Assembly (NCBI RefSeq): GCF_014764385.1
Contig: NZ_CP061714.1
Span: 1,426,001 to 1,490,000, forward strand
Origin: Luteimonas sp. MC1825
Lineage (GTDB): Bacteria > Pseudomonadota > Gammaproteobacteria > Xanthomonadales > Xanthomonadaceae
Reading direction: 5' to 3'
Length of the DNA: 64,000 nucleotides
The translations under genes were made by a program, and so were the position numbers. Every line of letters starts with the position of its first letter. The stretch's first letter is position 1. The notes under the pieces were generated by a model. That model was not told the DNA's origin. It made no database searches and was given only the letters and a program-made list of their open reading frames with translations. Positions 25,885 to 35,300 of this stretch are shown piece by piece.

Positions 25885-25898
25885 TTGACCACGATCAA
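25885..25898 (+). promoter_or_regulatory. FNR/Anr box upstream of hemN
   Basis: TTGACCACGATCAA matches TTGAT-N4-ATCAA at 9 of 10 defined positions. Its centre lies 41.5 bases before position 25933, which is the hemN start codon. A class II Anr promoter would therefore start transcription almost on the ATG. CAAGAT at 25921-25926 could be the -10 element. Confidence 0.75.
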
Positions 25899-25932
25899 GG
25901 TACCCTCCTCCACTCGCGGACAAGATGTCGCC

Positions 25933-27342
25933 ATGGACGCCTCCCTCCCCTTCAATGCCGAGCTCCTGCGCCGCTACGACCGCCCGGGCCCGCGCTACAC
26001 CTCGTATCCGACCGCGCCGCAGTTCAGCGCCGCATTCGGCGAGGCCGAGCTGCGCGAAGCGGTGGATGCCAGCAACGGCGACCCGATCCCGCGCCGGCTG
26101 TCGCTGTATGTCCACGTTCCGTTCTGCGTCAGCCCCTGTTTCTACTGCGGCTGCAACCGCATCATCACCCGCGACAAGTCGCGCGCCGAGGGCTACCTGG
26201 CGCGCCTGTACCGGGAGATCGACCTGGTCGCGTCGCTGTTCGACCGCGACCGCGAAGTCGTGCAGCTGCACCTCGGCGGCGGTACGCCGAACTTCATGGC
26301 GCCCGGACAACTGGCGGAGCTCGTCGACACGCTGCGCCGCCAGTTCCATTTCGCGCGGCCCGAGGAAAGCGACATCTCCATCGAGCTCGACCCGCGCTTC
26401 GTCTCGCCGGCCGACATCGCCGAGCTCGGCAGCATCGGGTTCAACCGCGCGAGCTTCGGGGTACAGGATTTTGATCCGCTGGTGCAGGAAGCCGTCAACC
26501 GCATCCAGTCGGTGGAGGAAACACGCGCGGTGGTCGAGGCCTGCCGCGCCAGCGGCTTCCGATCGGTCAACGTCGACCTGATCTACGGCCTGCCGAAGCA
26601 GAACCCGGCCGGTTTCGCGCGCACGCTCGACACGGTGCTCGAGATGCGCCCGGACCGCCTGGCGGTCTACGGCTATGCGCACATGCCCGACCTGTTCCGC
26701 GCGCAGAACCAGATCGACGCGGCAGACCTGCCCAGTGCGGAGGAGAAACTCGGCCTGCTCGAGCTGGCCATCACGCGCCTCTCCGCCGGTGGCTACGAAT
26801 ACATCGGCATGGACCACTTCGCGCTGCCCGACGACGACCTCGCCATGGCGCAGGCGCGCGGCAGCCTGCACCGCAACTTCATGGGCTACACCACCCACGC
26901 CGACAGCGACCTGGTCGGCCTCGGCGTCAGTGCGATCAGCCATATCGGCGACACCTTCAGCCAGAACCCGCGCGACCTGCCCGGCTGGCAGATCGCGATC
27001 GACGAAGGCCGGCTGCCGGTGTTCCGCGGCATGCGCCTCAGCGCCGACGACATCCTGCGCGCGGATTTGATCCAGCGCCTGATGTGCCAGGCGGAGGTGC
27101 CGGTGGATGCGCTGGAGCGCCGCCACGACATCGTGTTCGCGGAGTATTTCGCGGCCGACATCGAGCGCCTGCGCCCGCTGCAGGATGACGGACTGGTGCG
27201 TCTCGAGCCGGACCGGATCGTGGTGACCGCGCGCGGTCGCCTGTTGTTGCGTAATATTGCGATGTGCTTCGACCACTACCTCCCCGCCCCCGACGCCACG
27301 CCGGCCGATACTTCGCGCCCGCGCTTCTCCCGCGCCATCTGA
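25933..27342 (+). CDS. hemN: Oxygen-independent coproporphyrinogen III dehydrogenase HemN
   Basis: A 469-residue radical-SAM enzyme that decarboxylates coproporphyrinogen III for haem synthesis without oxygen. The cluster motif is C65-x3-C69-x2-C72 (in VPFCVSPCFYCGC), after the HemN-specific GPRYTSYPTA near the N terminus. HLGGGTPNF and GVQDFDPLVQEAVNR follow, which separate true HemN from HemW-like proteins. The ATG at 25933 is chosen because the in-frame upstream frame runs through the Anr box. No Shine-Dalgarno is visible. The fnr gene follows after 19 bases, probably cotranscribed. Haem made here would serve the cytochromes encoded downstream. Confidence 0.96.
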   Translation: MDASLPFNAELLRRYDRPGPRYTSYPTAPQFSAAFGEAELREAVDASNGDPIPRRLSLYVHVPFCVSPCFYCGCNRIITRDKSRAEGYLARLYREIDLVASLFDRDREVVQLHLGGGTPNFMAPGQLAELVDTLRRQFHFARPEESDISIELDPRFVSPADIAELGSIGFNRASFGVQDFDPLVQEAVNRIQSVEETRAVVEACRASGFRSVNVDLIYGLPKQNPAGFARTLDTVLEMRPDRLAVYGYAHMPDLFRAQNQIDAADLPSAEEKLGLLELAITRLSAGGYEYIGMDHFALPDDDLAMAQARGSLHRNFMGYTTHADSDLVGLGVSAISHIGDTFSQNPRDLPGWQIAIDEGRLPVFRGMRLSADDILRADLIQRLMCQAEVPVDALERRHDIVFAEYFAADIERLRPLQDDGLVRLEPDRIVVTARGRLLLRNIAMCFDHYLPAPDATPADTSRPRFSRAI

Positions 27343-27361
27343 GCCTGCGGGTGGCGATCGC

Positions 27362-28120
27362 GTGAGCAAGGTCGCGTTTCCGCGCCTCGATGCCAGCGTG
27401 CTGGCAGACGACGGCGACGACTACCGCTTCTGCTCCACCTGCGCCTTTTCCCAGGCGTGCTTGGCGGAGGGCATGGACAAGGCCTCATTGGGCGACCTGC
27501 ACATGCTGGTGCAGCATGTGGGTCCGCTGCATGCCGGGGAACACCTGTTCCGCACCGGTGATCCGTTCGAGGCGATCGCGGCGGTGCGCGCCGGCACGGT
27601 CAAGACCTATGTCATCGACCGCAACGGCCGCGAACACGTGCTCGGGTTCCACCTGCCGGGCGAGGTGATCGGCCTGGACGGCATCGATGGCGACACCTAT
27701 CCCTGCAATGCGGTGGCTCTGGACACGGTGATGCTCTGCCGGTTCTCGTTTCCGCAGATCTCGGTGCTCGCCGCGCGCCTGCCCGGGCTGCAGAAGCACC
27801 TGTTCCGGCTGCTCAGCCGTGATATCGGCCGCGCCGCCCTGCTCTCCGGAGACTGGAGCGCGGACGAGCGGATGGCGGCGTTCCTGGTGGGGATTTCGCG
27901 GCGCCTTGCCGCGCGCGGGTTCTCGCCCGACCGTTTCCAGCTGACCATGGCACGCACCGACATCGCCAATTACCTGCGCCTCGCGCCGGAAACGGTCAGC
28001 CGTGTGCTCAAGCGCCTGCAGGACGATGGCCTGCTTGGCGTCGACCGCCGCGAGCTGGAGATCCTCGACCGCAAGCGGATCGAGGCGCTGGCCGCGCCGG
28101 TGCTCTGGACGCAGGCCTGA
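27362..28120 (+). CDS. fnr: FNR/Anr-type oxygen-sensing transcription factor
   Basis: A 252-residue Crp/Fnr regulator. The N-terminal cysteines C24-x2-C27-x5-C33 and the internal Cys115 (DTYPCNAV) match the four [4Fe-4S] ligands of E. coli FNR, so it should sense oxygen directly. The cNMP-like barrel occupies about residues 45-150. The C-terminal HTH contains RTDIANYLRLAPETVSRVLKRL, and the E-xx-SR recognition pattern fits TTGAT half-sites. It starts with GTG at 27362. It sits behind hemN and between two predicted FNR boxes. The most natural role is activator of hemN, the nitrite/NO genes and cco. Confidence 0.95.
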   Translation: MSKVAFPRLDASVLADDGDDYRFCSTCAFSQACLAEGMDKASLGDLHMLVQHVGPLHAGEHLFRTGDPFEAIAAVRAGTVKTYVIDRNGREHVLGFHLPGEVIGLDGIDGDTYPCNAVALDTVMLCRFSFPQISVLAARLPGLQKHLFRLLSRDIGRAALLSGDWSADERMAAFLVGISRRLAARGFSPDRFQLTMARTDIANYLRLAPETVSRVLKRLQDDGLLGVDRRELEILDRKRIEALAAPVLWTQA

Positions 28121-28195
28121 GAGCCAGGCCCCCTCGGCAAGCAGCGGGTCGCCATGGTGCCCCGCGACGGATCCACGATACGCATGGCGGCACGC

Positions 28196-28209
28196 TTGAC
28201 CTGGGTCAT
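28196..28209 (+). promoter_or_regulatory. Anr/Dnr-like box upstream of norB
   Basis: TTGACCTGGGTCAT keeps the outer TTGA and the inner TCA but departs from consensus at three positions. Its centre is 62 bases before the norB ATG. With -41.5 geometry transcription would start near 28244, leaving a 21-base leader with a strong GGAGGG ribosome-binding site at 28255-28260. Confidence 0.55.
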
Positions 28210-28264
28210 GGCGGCTGACCCCGCGTCGAGAAGATGATCCTCCCACTTAAACGCGGAGGGCGTC

Positions 28265-30592
28265 ATGGGGACCTATCGAAAGCTCTGGCTGGGACTGGCA
28301 ATACTGCTGGTCTCTTCGTTTTCCGTGCTGCTGTGGGCGGGAGGCGAGATTTTCCGCGCCGCGCCGCCCATGCCCGAACAGGTGGTGTCGGAGAGCGGCC
28401 AGGTCGTCTACACCCGCGCCGATATCGAACGCGGCCGCCAGGTCTGGCAATCCATCGGCGGCATGCAACTGGGCTCGATCTGGGGTCACGGCGGCTACGT
28501 CGCCCCGGACTGGAGCGCGGACTGGCTGCACCGCGAAGCGGTCGGCGTGCTCGACCTGTGGACGCGCGAGGCCGGTGGAACGACCTGGGCCGAGTTGCCC
28601 GCAGTTGAACGCACCAGCCTGCAGGGGCGCCTGCAGGAATCCATCCGCCGCAACACCTACGATGCGGCCACCGGCACGATCACCCTCGATGCCGACCGCG
28701 TGTCGGCGATCACCGAGGTGGCTGCGCACTACGTAAGCCTGTTCGGCAACGATCCGGCCACCGCGGGCCTGCGCGAGGCCTACGCGATGAAGAACGACAC
28801 CGTGCCCGACGCCGACCATCGGCGCTCGCTGACGGCGTTCTTCTGGTGGACGTCCTGGGCGGCCACCACCGAGCGGCCCAGCGAAATCGGCGACGGCATG
28901 GTGCCGGAGAAGTCCGGCGTGGTACCGCAGCAGGTCACCTACACCAACAACTGGCCCAGCGAGCCGCTGGTCGGCAATCGCCCGGCCGCGCCGCTCTGGG
29001 TCTGGTCCGCCTTCAGCGTGCTGTTCCTGATCGCCGGCATCGCCCTGCTCGGCTGGTGGCATGCAGTGAGCCACGACAGGGAGGAGCGCGGTCACGCCAT
29101 TCCGGCAAGCGACCCGTTCGCGGCGCTGCGCCTGACGCCGTCGATGCGCGCGGTGGCCAAGTATTTCTGGCTGGTGCTGGCGCTGTTCCTGGTGCAGATC
29201 CTGCTGGGCGCGATCACCGCGCATTACCAGGTGGAAGGCCAGGACGCGTACGGCTTTGCCCTTTCCGAGATCCTGCCCTACTCGCTCTCGCGCACCTGGC
29301 ACACGCAACTCTCGGTGCTCTGGATCGCGGTCGCCTGGCTTGGCACCGGCCTGTACATCGCGCCACTGCTGTCGGGCCATGAACCGAAGTTCCAGCGGTT
29401 CGGCGTCAACTTCCTGTTCTTCTCGCTGATCATCATCGTGGTCGGCTCGTTCGCCGGCCAATGGTTCGCGGTGATGCAGAAGCTGGGCCTGGAGCACAAC
29501 TTCTGGTTCGGCCACCAGGGCTGGGAATACGCCGACATGGGCCGTTTCTGGCAGTGGTACCTGTTCATCGGCCTGTTGCTGTGGGTGGCGCTGGTGGGTC
29601 GCGCGCTGTGGCCCGTGTTGCGCAACCGCGACAACGAGTCGCGGCACATCGTCGGCCTGATGTTCATGGCCACCGCGGCGATCGGCCTGTTCTTCGCCTC
29701 GGCGCTGATGTGGGGCGAGCACACGCACATTTCCGAGGTCGAATACTGGCGCTGGTGGCTGGTGCACCTCTGGGTCGAAGGCTTCTTCGAAGTGTTCGCG
29801 ACCGCGGTGATGGCGCTGATCTTCACCAAGCTGGGCCTGCTGAAGACGTCCACGGCCACGGTCGCGGTGCTGTTCGCCACCATCATCTTCATGGCCGGTG
29901 GCGTGCTGGGCACCCTGCACCACCTGTACTTCGTCGGCACGCCGACCGCGGTGGTGGCGCTGGGCGCGAGCTTCTCGGCGCTGGAAGTGGTTCCGCTGGC
30001 CTACATCGGCTTCGAGGCCTACCAGACCTGGAAGCACGGCAAGGCCACGCCGTGGATGGCGCGCTACCGCTGGCCGGTGATGTTCTTCATCGCGGTGTCG
30101 TTCTGGAACCTGGTGGGCGCGGGCCTGTTCGGCTTCCTGATCAACCCGCCGCTCTCGCTGTACTACATGCAGGGCCTGAACCTCACGCCGCTGCATGGCC
30201 ACACCGCGCTGTTCGGCGTGTACGGCATGCTCGGCATCGCGCTGATGCTGTTCTGCCTGCGTGGCCTGCGCGGGCAGATGGTCTGGGACACGCGGGCCCT
30301 GAAGGTCTCGTTCTGGTGCCTCAACATCGGCCTGGCGCTGATGGCACTGCTGACACTGCTGCCGCTGGGTACGATGCAGCTGCTGGCGGCGATCGAGCAC
30401 GGCTATGCCCATGCGCGTTCGGCCGAGTTCATGCAGCGGCCGATCGTCGACCTGCTGGTGTGGATGCGGGTCCCGGGCGATACAATCTTCAGCGTGGGCG
30501 CGTTCGCCCTCAGCTGGTTCGTGCTCAGGCTGTGGATCGCGCCGCGACGCGATCCGGCGCTGCTGCCCGGCACAGACACGGAGGTGGCTTGA
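28265..30592 (+). CDS. norB: Quinol-dependent nitric oxide reductase (qNOR, NorZ type)
   Basis: A 775-residue single-subunit enzyme that reduces 2 NO to N2O with quinol. The N-terminal ~250 residues form the periplasmic cytochrome-c-like domain without a haem motif (one TM helix, then ERGRQVWQSIGGMQLGS). The haem-copper-oxidase-like barrel follows with HTQLSVLWIAVAWLGTG, HLWVEGFFEVFATAVMA and HHLYFVGTP, which supply haem b3/FeB histidines and the characteristic Glu. Length and fusion identify qNOR rather than the NorBC type, agreeing with the absence of norC. It heads a run of six genes to 35181, all with short gaps. Confidence 0.96.
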   Translation: MGTYRKLWLGLAILLVSSFSVLLWAGGEIFRAAPPMPEQVVSESGQVVYTRADIERGRQVWQSIGGMQLGSIWGHGGYVAPDWSADWLHREAVGVLDLWTREAGGTTWAELPAVERTSLQGRLQESIRRNTYDAATGTITLDADRVSAITEVAAHYVSLFGNDPATAGLREAYAMKNDTVPDADHRRSLTAFFWWTSWAATTERPSEIGDGMVPEKSGVVPQQVTYTNNWPSEPLVGNRPAAPLWVWSAFSVLFLIAGIALLGWWHAVSHDREERGHAIPASDPFAALRLTPSMRAVAKYFWLVLALFLVQILLGAITAHYQVEGQDAYGFALSEILPYSLSRTWHTQLSVLWIAVAWLGTGLYIAPLLSGHEPKFQRFGVNFLFFSLIIIVVGSFAGQWFAVMQKLGLEHNFWFGHQGWEYADMGRFWQWYLFIGLLLWVALVGRALWPVLRNRDNESRHIVGLMFMATAAIGLFFASALMWGEHTHISEVEYWRWWLVHLWVEGFFEVFATAVMALIFTKLGLLKTSTATVAVLFATIIFMAGGVLGTLHHLYFVGTPTAVVALGASFSALEVVPLAYIGFEAYQTWKHGKATPWMARYRWPVMFFIAVSFWNLVGAGLFGFLINPPLSLYYMQGLNLTPLHGHTALFGVYGMLGIALMLFCLRGLRGQMVWDTRALKVSFWCLNIGLALMALLTLLPLGTMQLLAAIEHGYAHARSAEFMQRPIVDLLVWMRVPGDTIFSVGAFALSWFVLRLWIAPRRDPALLPGTDTEVA

Positions 30593-30595
30593 GCC

Positions 30596-31837
30596 ATGGG
30601 TGTTGCCCCCACCACGGCACGCAACGGCGCCACGGCACCGCTCGCGAGGCTGGCCATCGCACCGCACCGGCTGCTGTTTTTCATCGGTACCGGCAACCTG
30701 CTGCTGGCGATGGCATGGTGGACGGCGTGGCTGGTCTCCGCGCGCTGGCCACAGCTGCTGCAGATGCACCAGCCCGATCCCTACGCGGGTTGGCTGCATG
30801 CGCTGGTGATGCAGTACCAGATGCTGCCGAGCTTCATCTTCGGCTTCCTGCTGACGGTATTCCCGCGCTGGATGGCGCTGCCCGATGCGGCCCGCTGGCA
30901 TTACGTGCCGGTCGGCCTCGGCCTGTTCGGTGGGCAGGTCGCGACACTGATGGGCGCACTGGGGGCGCCGGCCGGCATCGAGGTGGGGGTGATCATGACC
31001 CTGGCCGGATGGACCGCGGGCCTGTGCTTCCTGGGTGACCAGGTGGTGCGCGAGCGCGGCACCACCTGGCATGCGCGCTCGTGCTTCGCGGCGCTGGTGC
31101 TGGGGTGGATCGGCATCGCGGCGTTCGCGGCCACCCTGCTGGGGGCGTCGCCGCAGTGGGTATTCGCCAGCATCAAGATCGGGACGTTCGGGCTGCTGCT
31201 GCCCGTCTACCTGACGGTGGCGCACCGCATGTTCCCGTTCTTCGCCGCCAACGTGGTGCCCGGCTACGTGCCATGGCGCCCGCTCTGGCTGCTGGCGGCG
31301 TTCTGGGTGTTTAGCCTCATGCACCTGGGGCTCGAGCTGGTGCACGCATATGCCTGGCTGTGGCTGGCCGACCTGCCACTGCTGGCGCTGTCGCTGACGG
31401 CCCTCTGGCGCTGGTGGCCGCGCGGTCCGAAGCCCGGGATCCTCGCGGTGCTGTTCCTGGCCCTGGCATGGCTGCCGGCCACGTTCGCACTGTATGCGGC
31501 GCAGAGCCTGGTCTACCTCGCCGGCGAAGGCTTCATCCTCGGGCGCGCGCCGGCCCATGCCCTGTTTGTCGGCTTCTTCGGCAGCGTGCTGGTGGCCATG
31601 GTGACGCGCGTCACCCAGGGCCACTCGGGGCGGAAGATCGAGATGCCCAAGGTGGCCTGGATCGCGTTTGCCGGGATCCAGCTGGTGACGGTGGCGCGCA
31701 TCGCCGCGGATCTCGCAGACGACTCCGGTGCGTGGTGGACGCTGGCCGCCGCGGGCTGGCTGGTGGTGCTGGCGCCGTGGGTGGCAAGGCTCGGCGGCAT
31801 CTATCTGTCACCGCGTGCCGACGGAAAACCCGGCTAG
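30596..31837 (+). CDS. nnrS: NnrS family haem-copper membrane protein
   Basis: A 413-residue protein with about 12 hydrophobic helices. The N-terminal half has PHRLLFFIGTGNLLLAM and the conserved HALVMQYQMLPSFIFGFLLT. Further conserved histidines lie in YLTVAHRMFPFF and MHLGLELVHAYAW. NnrS proteins are haem- and copper-containing and lower nitrosative stress during denitrification. It follows norB after 3 bases and is clearly in the same operon. The sequence is rich in Trp and Leu, as is usual for the family. Confidence 0.92.
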   Translation: MGVAPTTARNGATAPLARLAIAPHRLLFFIGTGNLLLAMAWWTAWLVSARWPQLLQMHQPDPYAGWLHALVMQYQMLPSFIFGFLLTVFPRWMALPDAARWHYVPVGLGLFGGQVATLMGALGAPAGIEVGVIMTLAGWTAGLCFLGDQVVRERGTTWHARSCFAALVLGWIGIAAFAATLLGASPQWVFASIKIGTFGLLLPVYLTVAHRMFPFFAANVVPGYVPWRPLWLLAAFWVFSLMHLGLELVHAYAWLWLADLPLLALSLTALWRWWPRGPKPGILAVLFLALAWLPATFALYAAQSLVYLAGEGFILGRAPAHALFVGFFGSVLVAMVTRVTQGHSGRKIEMPKVAWIAFAGIQLVTVARIAADLADDSGAWWTLAAAGWLVVLAPWVARLGGIYLSPRADGKPG

Positions 31838-31840
31838 GCC

Positions 31841-32248
31841 ATGATCGAGTTCTATCCGCAGATCAAGTCGGTGCACGTGGCCACGGTCGTGGCCAGCGGC
31901 CTGCTGTTCGCCGTGCGCGGATTGCTGGTGCAGGTCGGGCAACCGCGCCTGGCCCTCGCCGCCCCCGTGCGCTACCTGAGCTACACCATCGACACCACGC
32001 TGCTGACCGCCGCGCTCATGTTGCTGACCATCCTGCCGGGCGCCATGTTCGCCAACGGCTGGCTGGTGGCCAAGATCGTGCTGCTGGTCGCCTACATCGT
32101 GCTTGGCGCCCATGCGCTGCGCCGTGGGCGGTCTGCGCGCGTACGCCTCGCCTGCTACGTGGCGGGGTTCGCTTTGTTCGGATTCATCTATACCATCGCA
32201 CGAGCCCACCACCCGGCGGGCTTCTTCTGGCTGTTGTTCGCAGGTTGA
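31841..32248 (+). CDS. SirB2-family membrane protein
   Basis: A 135-residue protein with four predicted helices, starting IKSVHVATVVASGLLFAVRG. This matches the SirB2 family, including the conserved H near residue 12, R26 and the RYLSYTIDTTLLTAALML segment. SirB2 was named in Salmonella but its biochemical function is not known. The gene follows nnrS after 3 bases and is followed by nirK after 48 bases. Members of this family often lie among respiratory gene clusters, so a supporting role in membrane respiration is possible (inference). Confidence 0.78.
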   Translation: MIEFYPQIKSVHVATVVASGLLFAVRGLLVQVGQPRLALAAPVRYLSYTIDTTLLTAALMLLTILPGAMFANGWLVAKIVLLVAYIVLGAHALRRGRSARVRLACYVAGFALFGFIYTIARAHHPAGFFWLLFAG

Positions 32249-32296
32249 CCGGCGGCGGCGCCAGGAGGCGAGTCGACCACCACAAAGGGGCTACCC

Positions 32297-33835
32297 ATGC
32301 AGGGTGCAGTGCGCAAGATCTCGATCCTCGTTGCGGCCCTGGCCGTGTTCTCAATGATCGGCTGCGACGGTGGCGACCGCACCCCGGCCGCGGCCAAGTC
32401 CGGACAGGCCGCGGCCCCGGGCAAAGGCGATACCGGCGGCTCGCGCAAGGGCGACTTCGGTCCGCCGCAGGGCGAGCCGATCAAGGCCGTCCTGACGTCT
32501 CCGCCGCTCGTGCCCCCGGCCACCGGCCGCAACCATCCGGCCAAGGTCATCGTCGAGCTGGACGTCATCGAAAAGGTGATGCCGATCTCGGAAGGCGTCG
32601 ACTACACCTTCTGGACCTTTGGCGGCACCGTGCCCGGCAGCTTCATCCGCGTGCGACAGGGCGATACGGTCGAATTCCACCTGCGCAACATGCCCGACAG
32701 CAAGATGCCCCACAACATCGACCTGCACGGCGTGACCGGGCCGGGCGGCGGCGCGGCTTCGAGCTTCACGGCTCCCGGCCACCGCACCCAGTTCACGTTC
32801 AAGGCGCTCAACGCCGGCCTCTACGTCTACCATTGCGCCACCGCGCCGGTGGGCATGCACGTGGCCAACGGCATGTACGGACTGATCCTGGTCGAGCCGC
32901 CGGAGGGTCTGTCGAAGGTCGACCGCGAGTACTACGTGATGCAGGGCGACTTCTACACGACCGGCAAGTACCGCGAGAAAGGCCTGCAGCCGTTCGACAT
33001 GGAGCGGGCCATCGACGAGAACCCGACCTACGTGCTCTTCAACGGGTCGGAAGGTTCGATCGCCGGCGACAACGCGCTGATGACCAAGGTCGGGGAGACC
33101 GTGCGCCTGTACGTCGGCAACGGAGGCCCCAACCTGATCTCAAGCTTCCACGTGATCGGCGAGATCTTCGACAAGGTCTGGTACGAGGGCGGCACGCACT
33201 TCCAGGAAAACGTGCAGACCACGCTGATCCCGGCGGGTGGCGCGGCGATGATGGAATTCCACATGGAAGTCCCGGGCAGCTACGTGCTGGTCGACCACAG
33301 CCTGTTCCGCGCTTTCAACAAGGGCGCGCTTGGCATCCTCAAGGCCGACGGACCCGAGAACAAGGAGATCTACTCCGGCCTCGAGGTCGACGAGATGTAC
33401 ATCGGCGATCGCGCCCAGGGCAACCTGGCCGCCGTGGCCACGGCCGCGGCCGCGCAGAAGACCGGAGATCTCACGGTCGAGGAGCAGATCGCGGCCGGCA
33501 AGGCGCTGTTCGCCGGCACCTGCTCGACCTGCCACATGCCCAACGGCGAAGGCATGGCGGGCGTGTTCCCCCCACTGGCCAAGTCGGACTACATCGCCGC
33601 CGACCCGACGTCGGTGCCGCGCGTGATCCTGCACGGGCTGGAGGGCAAGGTGACGGTCAACGGCACCGACTACAACTCGATCATGCCGCCGATGGCGCAG
33701 CTGACCGACGACGAAGTCGCCAACATCTCCACCTACGTGCTCAACACCTGGGGCAACCCCGGTGGCAAGGTCACCAAGGCCGAAGCCGCGACCATCCGCA
33801 AGGCCAAGCCCGCCAACGCCTCCGCCGGCCACTGA
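32297..33835 (+). CDS. nirK: Copper nitrite reductase NirK with C-terminal cytochrome c domain, predicted lipoprotein
   Basis: The protein has 512 residues, longer than two-domain NirK (about 360-380). A lipoprotein signal ends in MIGC (Cys23), followed by a 50-residue flexible linker. The two cupredoxin domains carry type 1 copper ligands His139, Cys180, His188 and Met193. The type 2/catalytic residues are Asp142, His144 and His285. A class I cytochrome c domain (about 395-490) has CSTCH (409-413) and a probable Met ligand in IMPPM. It reduces nitrite to NO, which the upstream qNOR removes. The fused haem domain would be the electron entry point. An AAAGGGG ribosome-binding site precedes the ATG. 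Confidence 0.96.
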   Translation: MQGAVRKISILVAALAVFSMIGCDGGDRTPAAAKSGQAAAPGKGDTGGSRKGDFGPPQGEPIKAVLTSPPLVPPATGRNHPAKVIVELDVIEKVMPISEGVDYTFWTFGGTVPGSFIRVRQGDTVEFHLRNMPDSKMPHNIDLHGVTGPGGGAASSFTAPGHRTQFTFKALNAGLYVYHCATAPVGMHVANGMYGLILVEPPEGLSKVDREYYVMQGDFYTTGKYREKGLQPFDMERAIDENPTYVLFNGSEGSIAGDNALMTKVGETVRLYVGNGGPNLISSFHVIGEIFDKVWYEGGTHFQENVQTTLIPAGGAAMMEFHMEVPGSYVLVDHSLFRAFNKGALGILKADGPENKEIYSGLEVDEMYIGDRAQGNLAAVATAAAAQKTGDLTVEEQIAAGKALFAGTCSTCHMPNGEGMAGVFPPLAKSDYIAADPTSVPRVILHGLEGKVTVNGTDYNSIMPPMAQLTDDEVANISTYVLNTWGNPGGKVTKAEAATIRKAKPANASAGH

Positions 33836-33838
33836 GCC

Positions 33839-34609
33839 ATGCGCCGCCTCGCCGCGCTGCTGCTCCTGCTCCCGCTCGCCGGCCTCGCCGCCGGCGTCGG
33901 GGAGTACGTGAAGCTGCCCGGCGGGGCGTTCCGCACCGCACTGAAGTACGAAGACCGGACCGGACCCACGCGCATCGCGCCCTTCGAGATGATGCGCACC
34001 CCGGTCAGCAACGCGCGGTTCCTCGCGTTCGTCCGCAAGCATCCGCAATGGCGGCGTGACCGCGTCGCCTCGGTGATGGCCGAACCGCGCTACCTGTCGC
34101 ACTGGGCGGGTGCGACCACGCTCGGCGATGCCGTGCGACCGGAACAGCCCGTGGTGCAGGTCAGCTGGTTCGCCGCGCAGGCCTACTGCGAGGCCGAAGG
34201 CGCGCGGCTGCCGACCTGGGACGAATGGGAGTACGCGGCGGCCGCCGACGAGACCCGCCGTGACGCCCGGCGCGATCCGCGCTGGCGCGAGCGCATCCTG
34301 TCCTGGTACTCGCGCCCGTCCAACGCCGCATTGCAGCGGGTCGGATTGCAGGCGCCGAATGCCTATGGCGTGCAGGACCTGCACGGCCTGGTCTGGGAAT
34401 GGACCGAAGACGCGTCGGCGCTGATGATCGCCGAGGACAACCGCAACCAGGGCGACGCCGACAACGCGCGCTTCTGCGGGGCCGGTGCACTGTCGATGGA
34501 CGACCGCGACAACTATGCGGTGCTGATGCGGGTGGCCATGCTGTCCTCGCTCGGTGCACGCGACACCACCGCCAACATGGGCTTCCGTTGCGTGAAGGAC
34601 CTGCCATGA
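33839..34609 (+). CDS. nirV: Formylglycine-generating-enzyme-like (SUMF1) protein, NirV type
   Basis: A 256-residue secreted protein with a signal peptide (about 18 residues) and an FGE/SUMF1 domain: YVKLPGGAFRTAL near the start, PVVQVSWFAAQAYCEAEGARLPTWDEWEYAA in pieces, and NMGFRCVKD at the end. NirV proteins accompany nirK in many denitrifiers and may help maturation, but their reaction is not established. It begins 3 bases after nirK and overlaps the SCO start (ATGA), so it belongs to the operon. True FGE copper cysteines are not evident, so catalytic formylglycine formation is doubtful. Confidence 0.87.
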   Translation: MRRLAALLLLLPLAGLAAGVGEYVKLPGGAFRTALKYEDRTGPTRIAPFEMMRTPVSNARFLAFVRKHPQWRRDRVASVMAEPRYLSHWAGATTLGDAVRPEQPVVQVSWFAAQAYCEAEGARLPTWDEWEYAAAADETRRDARRDPRWRERILSWYSRPSNAALQRVGLQAPNAYGVQDLHGLVWEWTEDASALMIAEDNRNQGDADNARFCGAGALSMDDRDNYAVLMRVAMLSSLGARDTTANMGFRCVKDLP

Positions 34610-35181
34610 GCAAGTTGCTGGCGACCCTCCTGGGACTGCTCCTGGCGCTGGCCTGCACGCCCGCGTCCGCGGCGCAGCTACCGAAGGACTCCGTGTACGC
34701 GCTGCCGCTGCCGCTGGTGGACCAGGACGGACGCGCGTTCGACTGGCGCGAGCGGCGCGGAAAGGCCCAGCTGGTGTCGATGTTCTATACCTCGTGCCAG
34801 TACATCTGCCCGCTGATCGTCGACAGTGGCAAGGCCATCGAGCGGCAACTGTCTGCAAGCGAACGCGCCCGCCTCGGCCTGCTGCTGATCAGCATGGATC
34901 CTGCGCGCGACACGCCCGCCGCCCTCGCGAAAGTGGCCACCCAGCGCAAGCTGGACGCCACGCGCTGGACCTTGGCCCGGCCGCGGCCACAGGACGTACG
35001 CAGCATCGCCGGGCTGCTTGGCATCCGCTACCGGCTGCTGGAAGACGGCGAGTTCAACCACACCAGTGCGCTGGTGCTGCTCGATGCGGAGGGCCGGATC
35101 ATCGCCCGCACCGAGCGCATGGGGAGCCGGCCGGACCCCGAGTTCCTCGCCGCGGTCAAACGCGCACTGGCGACGGATTGA
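34606..35181 (+). CDS. SCO1/SenC-family copper chaperone
   Basis: A 191-residue periplasmic thioredoxin-fold protein. A signal sequence covers about 22 residues. The copper-binding motif C64-x3-C68 (YTSCQYICPL) and the third ligand His152 (FNHTSAL) are all present. SCO proteins deliver copper to CuA sites or act as thiol reductants. In this setting it could load NirK or assist the cbb3 oxidase whose operon begins 271 bases later. The start overlaps the nirV stop by 4 bases. A GC-rich hairpin with 8-base-pair arms (35190-35215) lies just downstream, without a T-run. Confidence 0.92.
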   Translation: MSKLLATLLGLLLALACTPASAAQLPKDSVYALPLPLVDQDGRAFDWRERRGKAQLVSMFYTSCQYICPLIVDSGKAIERQLSASERARLGLLLISMDPARDTPAALAKVATQRKLDATRWTLARPRPQDVRSIAGLLGIRYRLLEDGEFNHTSALVLLDAEGRIIARTERMGSRPDPEFLAAVKRALATD

Positions 35182-35300
35182 CCCACGCCGGCCGCGGCCC
35201 CCATGGCCCGCGGCCCGGAGTCCGCAGCGGCGCGGGGCCGTGGGACGGATCGTTGCCGTTTCCGCCCGGCCGGGACGTGCCCTTCCCCGTGGCGGACGCC

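Noticed and set aside
25885..25932. Upstream in-frame extension of hemN from a TTG at 25885
   Set aside because: The TTG is the first triplet of the Anr box, and the extra residues lack family similarity. ATG at 25933 is preferred.
28247..31624. Open frame of 1125 codons on the minus strand
   Set aside because: It lies antisense to norB and nnrS, whose products match known families along their length. The translation is dominated by His, Arg, Gln and Ala without domains, as expected of a GC-rich shadow frame.
35190..35215. Hairpin after the SCO gene as an intrinsic terminator
   Set aside because: The arms are perfect (GGCCGCGG/CCGCGGCC), but the loop is 10 bases and no T-run follows, so the call is not supported.
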